A program made the position numbers and the translations under genes. The notes below the pieces were generated by a model. That model was not told the DNA's origin. It saw only the letters and a list, made by a program, of their open reading frames with translations, and searched no databases. A stretch of DNA of 64,000 nucleotides from Paenibacillus xylanilyticus (GTDB taxonomy: Bacteria; Bacillota; Bacilli; Paenibacillales; Paenibacillaceae), in NCBI RefSeq assembly GCF_009664365.1, contig NZ_CP044310.1:686001-750000 (forward strand), in the 5' to 3' direction. This document shows positions 46,015-53,645 of the stretch, piece by piece (the stretch's first letter is position 1; each line of letters starts with the position of its first letter).

Positions 46015-47529
46015 TCAGCGTTTCATTTTTTTAGTGGACTGCCTTGTTTTGTTCGGTGTACCCGTACTCAGAGGCCGGGTTTTCATATGAGACCAGGGTA
46101 CGCGGAAGATGGTATCCTTCAGATCCTTCTGAACCAGCGGAGCAAATGGCGACATATAAGGTACTCCGAACGAGCGAAGGCTGCACAGATGGGTCACTGT
46201 AATGAGCAAAACGACCAGAATGCCATAGAAACCAAAGGCAGCCGCCAGAATCATCAAGACAAAACGCAATATCCGAACCGAGATGGATAATCCGTTCTCC
46301 GGAATGACGTAACTGGATATGGCGGTAATCGACACGATGATAACCATTGCTGCAGACACAACCCCCGCATCAACCGCAGCTTGACCGATAACAAGCGTTC
46401 CCACGATCGAGACGGCCTGGCCGACCGTTTTCGGAATCCGAATGCCGGCCTCCCGCAAGATCTCGTAGGTAAGCTCCATCAAAATGGCTTCAATGAAGGC
46501 CGGGAAGGGAACACCTTCACGCTGGGCGGCCAGACTGATCAGCAGATTTGTCGGAAGCATCTCCTGATGGAAGGTCGAGATGGCGATGTAGAAGGAAGGA
46601 GCGAGCAAAGCGATAAAAAAGGCCAGGTAACGAATCATCCGAATTAATGTGCTGATATCAGCACGCTGATAATAGTCTTCTGCAGATTGGAAAAATTGTA
46701 CAAACAGGGCCGGCACCAACAAGGCGAATGGGGTACCATCCACAATAATGGCAACACGGCCTTCAAGGAGGGCAGCAGATACCGTGTCAGGCCGCTCAGT
46801 ATTATATACCGTTGGAAAGATCGTCCCGGTCTTATCCTGAACCAATTCCTCGATATATCCGCTTTCCAGAACGCTGTCGATGTCAATCTCATCGAGTCTG
46901 CGCCGAAGCTCCTCCACCACTTCGTTATCCACGATATGCTCCAGATATAATACGGCTATCTTGGTCTTGGTCACTCGTCCGACCTCTCTCTCTTCGATCC
47001 ACAGATGAGGGTCACGAATCCGTTTACGGATCAAGGAGGTATTGGTACGTAAGTTTTCATTAAAGCCTTCCATGGGTCCGCGGACAACGGTTTGGGATAC
47101 AGGCTCAGTAACAGCGCGATCTTCCCAGCCGGCTGCACCAATCTTCAGGCCTTTGGTTGAGCCTTCAATTAGCAGTACTGCAGAGCCGGACAATAAGGCA
47201 TTAAGTACATCCTGAATATTCTCTACCAGCAGCACGTCACTAGCAGCAAGGATGTCATTTTGGAGATAGCTTAGGCGTTCGTCTTCAGCCGAGAATGCTG
47301 GAAGATCATGTGTCTGAAGCAGGGATCCCAGAATGGCCTGATTCAGTATTTGAACATCGACTAACCCATCAATGTACAGCAGAATTGATGGCCACTTATG
47401 TAAACATTGGAGCGGGCGGATCATCAGGTCGTTGCTCTGGCCCATCACTTGTTTGCAATATTCCGTATTTTCAATCAGATTCGGAGAGATCAGTTTCTGT
47501 TCATGATCGCTCTGCGCTGCAGAACCCAT
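46015..47529 (-). CDS. Germinant receptor subunit A (GerA family)
   Basis: The 504-residue protein has a soluble N-terminal half with RTNTSLIRKRIRDPHLWIEE and VYNTERPDTVSAALLEGRVA, and a membrane half with about five helices, then SLRSFGVPYMSPFAPLVQKD and a basic tail (KTRQSTKKMKR). It is the first gene of the five-gene operon. GGGGGTGAAAGG precedes the ATG. A sigma-G-like promoter lies 37-66 bases upstream, in keeping with forespore expression. Confidence 0.93.
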   Translation of the reverse strand: MGSAAQSDHEQKLISPNLIENTEYCKQVMGQSNDLMIRPLQCLHKWPSILLYIDGLVDVQILNQAILGSLLQTHDLPAFSAEDERLSYLQNDILAASDVLLVENIQDVLNALLSGSAVLLIEGSTKGLKIGAAGWEDRAVTEPVSQTVVRGPMEGFNENLRTNTSLIRKRIRDPHLWIEEREVGRVTKTKIAVLYLEHIVDNEVVEELRRRLDEIDIDSVLESGYIEELVQDKTGTIFPTVYNTERPDTVSAALLEGRVAIIVDGTPFALLVPALFVQFFQSAEDYYQRADISTLIRMIRYLAFFIALLAPSFYIAISTFHQEMLPTNLLISLAAQREGVPFPAFIEAILMELTYEILREAGIRIPKTVGQAVSIVGTLVIGQAAVDAGVVSAAMVIIVSITAISSYVIPENGLSISVRILRFVLMILAAAFGFYGILVVLLITVTHLCSLRSFGVPYMSPFAPLVQKDLKDTIFRVPWSHMKTRPLSTGTPNKTRQSTKKMKR

Positions 47530-47565
47530 AACCTTTCACCCCCATGCCTCCCTATATTTGCAAGT

Positions 47566-47595
47566 TAGTATGACCTGGATGAATTCAACTTATGT
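47566..47595 (-). promoter_or_regulatory. Sigma-G-like promoter of the five-gene germination operon
   Basis: On the minus strand ACATA, 18 bases, CATACTA fit the forespore promoter pattern (GHATR, N17-18, CATNHTA) with one mismatch in the -35. It lies 37 bases before the gerA start. Confidence 0.65.
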
Positions 47596-47657
47596 CAAAA
47601 AAAAGAAGTGACCTCAGAACGATGCACATACAAAAGGTGATTGCCAACCTCAATTAA

Positions 47658-47689
47658 TTAGAATATTATCTAATTAGATTATTATCTAA
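47658..47689. promoter_or_regulatory. Two abutting 16-bp palindromes before the MFS gene
   Basis: TTAGAATATTATCTAA is followed at once by TTAGATTATTATCTAA. Each has TTAGA/TCTAA arms around six AT bases, and the TATTAT in each could be a -10 box. This is a likely operator for a dimeric repressor of MarR or ArsR type, not encoded nearby. Confidence 0.7.
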
Positions 47690-47709
47690 ATTATGAGTGA
47701 GGTATCGTA

Positions 47710-48963
47710 ATGACATTCAGTTTTGGTTTTAAACGCTTGCTGCACGAAGAACCCGATTACAGGCAGCTTTTCATGGCAGGATTGGTAAATGGAATTGGTG
47801 ACCGATTCAGTCAGGTTGCCATGCTGGCCTTGATTCTTGGTACAACTGGTTCCGGTCTTGCCGTAGGTTTGGCGCTCGGGTTGAGGGTGTTTCCTTTTCT
47901 TCTTCTGGCTCCGCTAGGGGGTGTATTGACGCTGCGTTTCAGCCGGCGAACGATTATGATTGTGACCAATCTTCTAAGGGTACCTGTGGCTTTAAGCTTT
48001 TTGTTCGTACATCAAGCAGATGATCTATGGATTCTCTATACAGCGAGTACGCTGCTTGCATGCGCAGAAGCACTATATGCGCCTGTCCGCAAATCGGGAA
48101 TCCCCTTGCTTGTACGTTCCGAACACTTGCACCAGATTAATGGGCTCGAACAAGTCATGAACGGATCCGTTCTTATTGTGGGCGCTTTTGTAGGTGGTAT
48201 CGTCTCGGCTGCATTGGGTCCTCAGGCTGCTTTTGCAACTAATGCACTTGCTTTCCTGATTGCTGCTGCTCTGATCCGCAAGATTTCGTTCCCACCACTT
48301 GGAACCAAACAAGTAGATGAATCGGTGGTGAAACAGCCTGGGTATGCTCCAAAGCGTAAAAGCAAAGGGGGGGCCCGTCTGCTGTGGCAGTTCATCTGCT
48401 CATCGGTCCCTTTGCAGATTCTTATTGCATTTGAGCTGTGGGTTCCCGTTATTAATGGGATTGATAATGTTCTGATCAGTGTATATGCGATTGAAGTGTT
48501 CAAACTCGGAGATTGGGGTGTGGGTCTATTTTACGCAGCACTGGGGATTGGACTTGTGCTCAGCAGCTGGGGTTCTCGTTACTTGCAGCAGTGGCTGCTC
48601 CCTGGCGTTATAGCATGTCTGTTGATCGAAGGCTGCTTGTTAATGCTGCTAAGTGAGACCAGGTTCGCATCGGTTGCTGTCCTGATGTATATTTTGCTCG
48701 CCTTTACGTCAGGTATGGGAAACACGTGTCTCGATACGCTCCTGATGCGGGAAACACCAGACAAATACCGCGGAATTGTCTATGGTTTAGTGACGGCATG
48801 CAGCAGTACGATGCTTGGGTTATCCATGTTTGGCGCAGGCATACTGCTGGAGGTGATGGAACCGCGTAGACTTGGTTTTGCAGGGGGAATGGGATTCGCA
48901 TGTATTGCGCTCTTGCTCGCGACTTACGCATGGATTCGAAGGGATGCTTTTAAAAGGAGTTAA
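47710..48963 (+). CDS. MFS transporter (efflux type)
   Basis: The 417-residue protein has about twelve hydrophobic helices and MFS landmarks: LVNGIGDRFSQVAMLALILG in the first helix, LRFSRRTIMIVTNLLRVPVA in the loop 2-3 area and LYAPVRKSGIPLLVRSEHL. The fold resembles MFS_3/EntS-type exporters. The start codon ATG follows GTGAGG. Its promoter region carries the tandem palindromes, so a substrate-induced derepression is probable. The substrate is unknown. Confidence 0.85.
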   Translation: MTFSFGFKRLLHEEPDYRQLFMAGLVNGIGDRFSQVAMLALILGTTGSGLAVGLALGLRVFPFLLLAPLGGVLTLRFSRRTIMIVTNLLRVPVALSFLFVHQADDLWILYTASTLLACAEALYAPVRKSGIPLLVRSEHLHQINGLEQVMNGSVLIVGAFVGGIVSAALGPQAAFATNALAFLIAAALIRKISFPPLGTKQVDESVVKQPGYAPKRKSKGGARLLWQFICSSVPLQILIAFELWVPVINGIDNVLISVYAIEVFKLGDWGVGLFYAALGIGLVLSSWGSRYLQQWLLPGVIACLLIEGCLLMLLSETRFASVAVLMYILLAFTSGMGNTCLDTLLMRETPDKYRGIVYGLVTACSSTMLGLSMFGAGILLEVMEPRRLGFAGGMGFACIALLLATYAWIRRDAFKRS

Positions 48964-49004
48964 TTCAAAAAGAGTCGCACTGGTGGCGACTCCGGGGATA
49001 AGCT

Positions 49005-49655
49005 TCATTCTGCATTTTGTTTTTGCCTGATTGGAGCAGACTTGCGGATGGAGCGTTGCCCCCAAGCTTTCCGATAGCGGTACAGCACGGCAGCGATCAG
49101 TAACAATCCAATGCCTGCAACGATATAGGCTGCATACTGATGTGCAAGATGGAACACCGCGCTCCACTGTGGACCGAATACTTTTCCAATGCCCAGAAAT
49201 AACACGACCCAGAACAGTGCACCCGAGTATGCATATAGAGCGAATTTGCGAAAAGGAACTGCCGCTATACCTGCGAAGTATCCAGTAAAATGCCGGACAC
49301 CAGGTATGAAATATCCGATGAAAATCAGAGCATTACCGTATTTGGCGAACCACTTTTGCGTTTTATCCAGCTTGTCCTGTTTGAATAGAAACCACTTTCC
49401 GTAACGGACAATGAAGGGCAGACCGGCTTTGGCACCAATGAAGTAAGTGATCGTCATGCCGATGGTTGTTCCGAGAAAGGCAAGGATGGCAAGAATTCCG
49501 AAGTCCAGTTGACCCTTGTATGACAGGTATCCTGCGTAAGCCATGGTTGTTTCTCCCGGGAAGGGAAGAGCGATAAATTCCAGCAATAAGCCAAAAAACA
49601 AAACGCTGTATCCATAGGATCCGAACAGATGTTGGATCTTCTCAAGCAATTCCAA
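49005..49655 (-). CDS. DedA family membrane protein
   Basis: The 216-residue protein has five or so hydrophobic stretches and the DedA/VTT hallmarks LPFPGETTMAYAGYLSYKG near residue 30 and GYFIPGVRHFTGYFAGIAAV near residue 115. Members act as flippases for undecaprenyl phosphate or phosphatidylethanolamine. I chose the TTG at 49655, nine bases after AGGAGA; a GTG at 49664 overlaps that site. The tail is basic (RKSAPIRQKQ). Single gene. Confidence 0.9.
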   Translation of the reverse strand: MELLEKIQHLFGSYGYSVLFFGLLLEFIALPFPGETTMAYAGYLSYKGQLDFGILAILAFLGTTIGMTITYFIGAKAGLPFIVRYGKWFLFKQDKLDKTQKWFAKYGNALIFIGYFIPGVRHFTGYFAGIAAVPFRKFALYAYSGALFWVVLFLGIGKVFGPQWSAVFHLAHQYAAYIVAGIGLLLIAAVLYRYRKAWGQRSIRKSAPIRQKQNAE

Positions 49656-49962
49656 TAGATTCACTCTCCTGAAGACAGGGGAATCGGATGACTCTCCATG
49701 CTGTCTTGTATACGATCATTGCAGTCCGCCGTCACATGAAACATTTGCAGTGCTTATCCCCGTAATAGCAGTGATTCCGGTAATAAGTGCCTGTTCATTA
49801 TGCTACCCAATCCGAAGCCAAGAATCAATCATGAGCTAACCCAAATTGTGAAAAATATAAAACAGAAACGCGTCTTTTTTCGATAAAGCCTCCATATAAT
49901 TCTAACAAATCTGCTAAAGTCTATCAGCAGAATCACTAGAGACGTTGGAGGATGATTCGTAA
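49656..49962. other. Intergenic region between DedA and polysaccharide deacetylase genes
   Basis: A TATAAT at 49895-49900, about 60 bases before the deacetylase start, could be a -10 box, although the -35 is poor. No ORF with ribosome site, hairpin of note or repeat was found. Confidence 0.35.
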
Positions 49963-51282
49963 ATGATGCAGAGACCGGATTTCACAATGGTGGAAAAAGC
50001 AGAGCAATCCGTAAAAGCCAGATCCATACATAAGCATGGTTTTCCCGCATGGCCATCGTGTCTGCTTCGTCTTGCGGTAATAATATGCGTATTTGCTTCT
50101 TATGCCTGGACAGCATTTCCTTCTTACGCTGCTGGCGCAGAAGCTGCTGCACCTAACAAAGAGAGCAGTAAGGATAAGGTAGTCTATCTGAGTTTTGACG
50201 ACGGACCAGGCAAGCATACCCGTGAAGTATTGGATATTTTGCGCGAGGAACAGGTAAAGGCTACATTTTTTGTCCTCGGAGAGCAGGCAGAACGTTACCC
50301 CGAGCTGATTCAGGCTGCTGTGGAAGAGGGACATGCACTTGGCAATCATACCTATAACCATCATTATGATGAACTGTATAGTGATTTTAAATCGTTCTGG
50401 AAACAGGTGAAGCAGACAGAAGACATCGTGAACCGGATCACCGGCTTCCGCCCCAACCTGGTACGTGCACCTGGCGGAACATATGGACATTTTGATCAAA
50501 ACTATTTCGATCTGCTCCAGTTGGGCGGGTACACCGTGATGGATTGGAATGTCGACAGCGGTGATTCAAAGCGCAAGGGTGTGCCTGCCAAAGAGATTTT
50601 GCGCAATTCCACCAAGGTGCCTGCCGGTACCGGTTCAGTAATCTTGTTAATGCACGATGGTGGAGCTCATGCGGAGACGGTCAAGGCGTTACCCGGAATA
50701 ATCAAATACTACCGGGATCACGGATATCGTTTTGACACCATGAGAGCGGAGGATCCACCTGTGCAATTCCGTGTTCATCCCGAAGGGAAATACAAATCTC
50801 GCAAGGCACCTGGCGCCGAGTGGGTGGCGGAGCATGTGAAATTCAATCGCAACCTGTGGTTATCCGGCAAGGAACTCAAGGTAGAGATTGGTCTTGCTGC
50901 GGGGACACTGAAGCCAGGGGAATTCCGCGTGGAAGATCAGCGAATTATGGTGCCATTAAGACCGTTTATGAAAAAGTTTGGCGGCAGCATTCGCTGGGAC
51001 GTGGAATCCAGAACGGCGACTGCGCTATGGAAGGATAGAGTGATCCAGGCGAACAGCGTTAGCGGTGAACTGAAATCCACATCAGCGAATCGATCGAATG
51101 ATAGAACGATAGAGGGAGCAGTGCAGAGTCAAGGGGGGACGATCTGGGTTCCACTGCGAGAACTGCTGGAATTAATGGGGCTGGATGTATCTTCGCTTCA
51201 GTCCAATGAATCCGAGTGGATCGTAAAGGCCAATATGCCTCTTGCGGCAGCGTTAAACTTCTACCTGTACAGAACAATATGA
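49963..51282 (+). CDS. Secreted polysaccharide deacetylase with C-terminal stalk domain
   Basis: The 439-residue protein has a long charged N-terminal segment before its signal helix (LLRLAVIICVFASYAWTAF), then a NodB deacetylase domain: YLSFDDGPGKHTREVL with the catalytic and metal Asp, GNHTYNHH with two metal His, VRAPGGTYG, DWNVDSGD and ILLMHDGG. From about residue 295 a copper-amine-oxidase-like stalk domain follows (RIMVPLRPFMKKFGG to IWVPLRELLELMGLD). It probably removes N-acetyl groups from peptidoglycan or chitin-like glycans at the wall. TTGGAGG lies before the ATG. It may be the first gene of the group that includes moxR. Confidence 0.92.
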   Translation: MMQRPDFTMVEKAEQSVKARSIHKHGFPAWPSCLLRLAVIICVFASYAWTAFPSYAAGAEAAAPNKESSKDKVVYLSFDDGPGKHTREVLDILREEQVKATFFVLGEQAERYPELIQAAVEEGHALGNHTYNHHYDELYSDFKSFWKQVKQTEDIVNRITGFRPNLVRAPGGTYGHFDQNYFDLLQLGGYTVMDWNVDSGDSKRKGVPAKEILRNSTKVPAGTGSVILLMHDGGAHAETVKALPGIIKYYRDHGYRFDTMRAEDPPVQFRVHPEGKYKSRKAPGAEWVAEHVKFNRNLWLSGKELKVEIGLAAGTLKPGEFRVEDQRIMVPLRPFMKKFGGSIRWDVESRTATALWKDRVIQANSVSGELKSTSANRSNDRTIEGAVQSQGGTIWVPLRELLELMGLDVSSLQSNESEWIVKANMPLAAALNFYLYRTI

Positions 51283-51381
51283 ATTAACGCATCCAGACAC
51301 GACTAATCTCTCTACTTCCGGGCAACAATGAATCATAGATTACTATGGCTCTGAATGCCCAGAATGGAAGGAGAATGAGGG

Positions 51382-52374
51382 ATGTCGTATATTCGAATGG
51401 AACATGAACATGCGGTCGAGCTGCTGAGCAGGGTGATCAAGCGGGTCGAGAGTGTAATTATAGGCAAAAAACAAGAGATTCAATATGTCCTTACTGCAAT
51501 GCTAGGTGGGGGTCACGTGCTTCTGGAAGATGTACCGGGGACAGGAAAAACAATGCTGGTTCGGGCTGTCGCCTCATCATTGAGCTGTTCCATGGGTCGT
51601 ATTCAATTCACTTCCGATGTTATGCCTGCAGATGTTACTGGGACATCCATGTACCACCCTCACACGAGTGGATTTACATTCCGGCCAGGTCCTGTCATGT
51701 CCAACATTGTACTGGCTGACGAGATTAATCGGGCATCGCCCCGGACCCAGTCAGCGCTGCTGGAAGCAATGGAAGAACGACGGATTACAGTGGATGGTAC
51801 GACACATGCCTTGCCAAAGCCGTTCTTTTTGCTGGCAACGCAAAATCCGCTGCAGTTCGAGGGCACATATCGGTTACCTGAAGCGCAGCTGGATCGTTTT
51901 CTAATGCGAATAGGACTCGGTTACCCGGAGCCGGAACAGGAAGTCGAGCTGTTAACCAGAGGGCAGAGCAGAGAGCTGCTGGATGAACTTCGTCCAGTGG
52001 TGCTCGCGGAAGAAGTGAGTGCGATGCAGCGCGAAGTTAGACATGTGCACGTTGATTCCGTAGTCAAGCAGTACCTGGTTGCCGTGACAGTAGCTACGCG
52101 TAATCATCCGGCCGTGAGGCTCGGCATCAGTCCACGCGGAACACTGGCCTGGATGGTTGCGACGCAAGCATATGCCTATCTGCAGGGGCGAAGCTATGTC
52201 ATTCCGGATGATGTCAAAGAGGTGGCTCAGCCTGTGCTTGCCCATCGAATCGGGTTGAAAGGGCAGAACAGGACGGAGGCATTCCGAGGTCAGGAACAAG
52301 TCATTCAGGATGCACTAGCATCGGTTCCCGTGCCTGTGCAAATGACAGCTCAGGGAAGGGGCCGGCGATCATGA
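51382..52374 (+). CDS. MoxR-family AAA ATPase
   Basis: The 330-residue chaperone-like ATPase shows Walker A LEDVPGTGKTMLVRAVA, Walker B NIVLADEINRASPRTQ, sensor LLATQNPLQFEGTYRLPEAQLDRF and the arginine-rich helix thereafter. MoxR proteins activate or assemble partner proteins, often together with a DUF58 protein, which is encoded next. AAGGAGAATGAGGG precedes the ATG. Its stop overlaps the DUF58 gene by four bases (ATGA). Confidence 0.93.
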   Translation: MSYIRMEHEHAVELLSRVIKRVESVIIGKKQEIQYVLTAMLGGGHVLLEDVPGTGKTMLVRAVASSLSCSMGRIQFTSDVMPADVTGTSMYHPHTSGFTFRPGPVMSNIVLADEINRASPRTQSALLEAMEERRITVDGTTHALPKPFFLLATQNPLQFEGTYRLPEAQLDRFLMRIGLGYPEPEQEVELLTRGQSRELLDELRPVVLAEEVSAMQREVRHVHVDSVVKQYLVAVTVATRNHPAVRLGISPRGTLAWMVATQAYAYLQGRSYVIPDDVKEVAQPVLAHRIGLKGQNRTEAFRGQEQVIQDALASVPVPVQMTAQGRGRRS

Positions 52375-53645
52375 CCGCGCCTGTTCAATGGCTATTCCAT
52401 GCAGTCTTGGCAGCAGCTTTTGCTTGTCTATATCTATGGCATGGAGGCAAGGCGGCGCTGTTTTTGTCCATTACCGTCTCTCTCATCCTGATTAGCGGTC
52501 TGGTCAGTCATCTATTGGGGCCGCGCCGTATTCGCATTCGCCGGCAAATGAATTCGGAACGAATAATGGTTGGGGAGATGGTGCGTGTTCAGGTGGAAGT
52601 GGAGTTCGAATGCCGAATTCCACTGCTTTGGATCATGCTCTGTGAGGATACACCCGCTGGAGTGCATCGAAAATTACTTTTTCCGGGAATGAGACGCAAG
52701 TTTGCTTACCAATATCAAATGTCCGGCTTGCGAAGAGGGTTGTATCAATGGGGCTCAGGCCAACTGTACTGGGGAGATGTATTCGGATGGAATACCGTCT
52801 CTGCGGAAACGGTGGGCGGGACATCTCTTGCTGTCGTTCCATCTGGATCAACATTCGGTGATCGTGAGTCTGAAGCATTTGCTGCTATAGATGAGGGGAG
52901 TTCGGCAAATACAAAAACCAGTCAAGGTAACCGAAGTCCCGAGTTCCGTGAGTATCAGCCAGGAGATCCCTTGGGACGCATTCATTGGAAAAGTACGGCC
53001 AAGACGGGCAAACTTCAAACCTTTTTGCCTGAAATATCGGAATCAACATCTTTGGGTATTCTGCTGTATGAAGGTAAGACTGGCTACGAACGACGAGTCC
53101 AGGGGGCGAAGGAGCATCCGGCGTTTGAACGTGCCATTAACATGGCTGCCCGATGGGTGTTTACAGCTGTTCGCGATGATGTTCCCTATCAACTCTGGAG
53201 GACAGGGGTAGAGGCTGGTCCGGATAAGCAGCCCGGTTGGTTAAGCGATCTCATCCATGCCGATCATGTAAATCTGTCACTGGACAGCTTGGCCCAGGCA
53301 AGTATATCAAGTGCTGACTTATCTGTTTCATCGCTGGCGGATACAACCATGCTGGATCAGTGGCCTGCGGGGACACGCATTGTTGTCCTTACGGGCAGAC
53401 TGGATGCCGTGCTGACGGGATGGGTGCTGGGTGCTGCTGAGCTCGGACATGAAATAGAAGTGCAGTTAACCGAAACACCAATGGGTGAGGAACAAGCCAA
53501 AGGAAATACAGTTCAGGGAGGGCCTGAGAATCCGGCTGAGCAGTGGACGGAACAGCTTCGGCTTAGCGGGGTAAGAGTCAGCTCAGTTGCAGACCAATCC
53601 ATGCCTTTCGTTGGAAAGGCGGGTGTCTCGGATGTGGGAGCGTAA
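52371..53645 (+). CDS. DUF58 domain protein
   Basis: The 424-residue protein starts with two hydrophobic helices (WLFHAVLAAAFACLYLW and AALFLSITVSLILISGLV). DUF58 is recognised by EFREYQPGDPLGRIHWKSTAKTGKL-type sequence in the middle (EFREYQPGD and RIHWKSTAKTGKL) . Such proteins lie beside MoxR and transglutaminase genes and may have a degenerate von Willebrand A domain. The role is unproven. It overlaps moxR by 4 and the transglutaminase gene by 14 bases. Confidence 0.88.
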   Translation: MTAPVQWLFHAVLAAAFACLYLWHGGKAALFLSITVSLILISGLVSHLLGPRRIRIRRQMNSERIMVGEMVRVQVEVEFECRIPLLWIMLCEDTPAGVHRKLLFPGMRRKFAYQYQMSGLRRGLYQWGSGQLYWGDVFGWNTVSAETVGGTSLAVVPSGSTFGDRESEAFAAIDEGSSANTKTSQGNRSPEFREYQPGDPLGRIHWKSTAKTGKLQTFLPEISESTSLGILLYEGKTGYERRVQGAKEHPAFERAINMAARWVFTAVRDDVPYQLWRTGVEAGPDKQPGWLSDLIHADHVNLSLDSLAQASISSADLSVSSLADTTMLDQWPAGTRIVVLTGRLDAVLTGWVLGAAELGHEIEVQLTETPMGEEQAKGNTVQGGPENPAEQWTEQLRLSGVRVSSVADQSMPFVGKAGVSDVGA

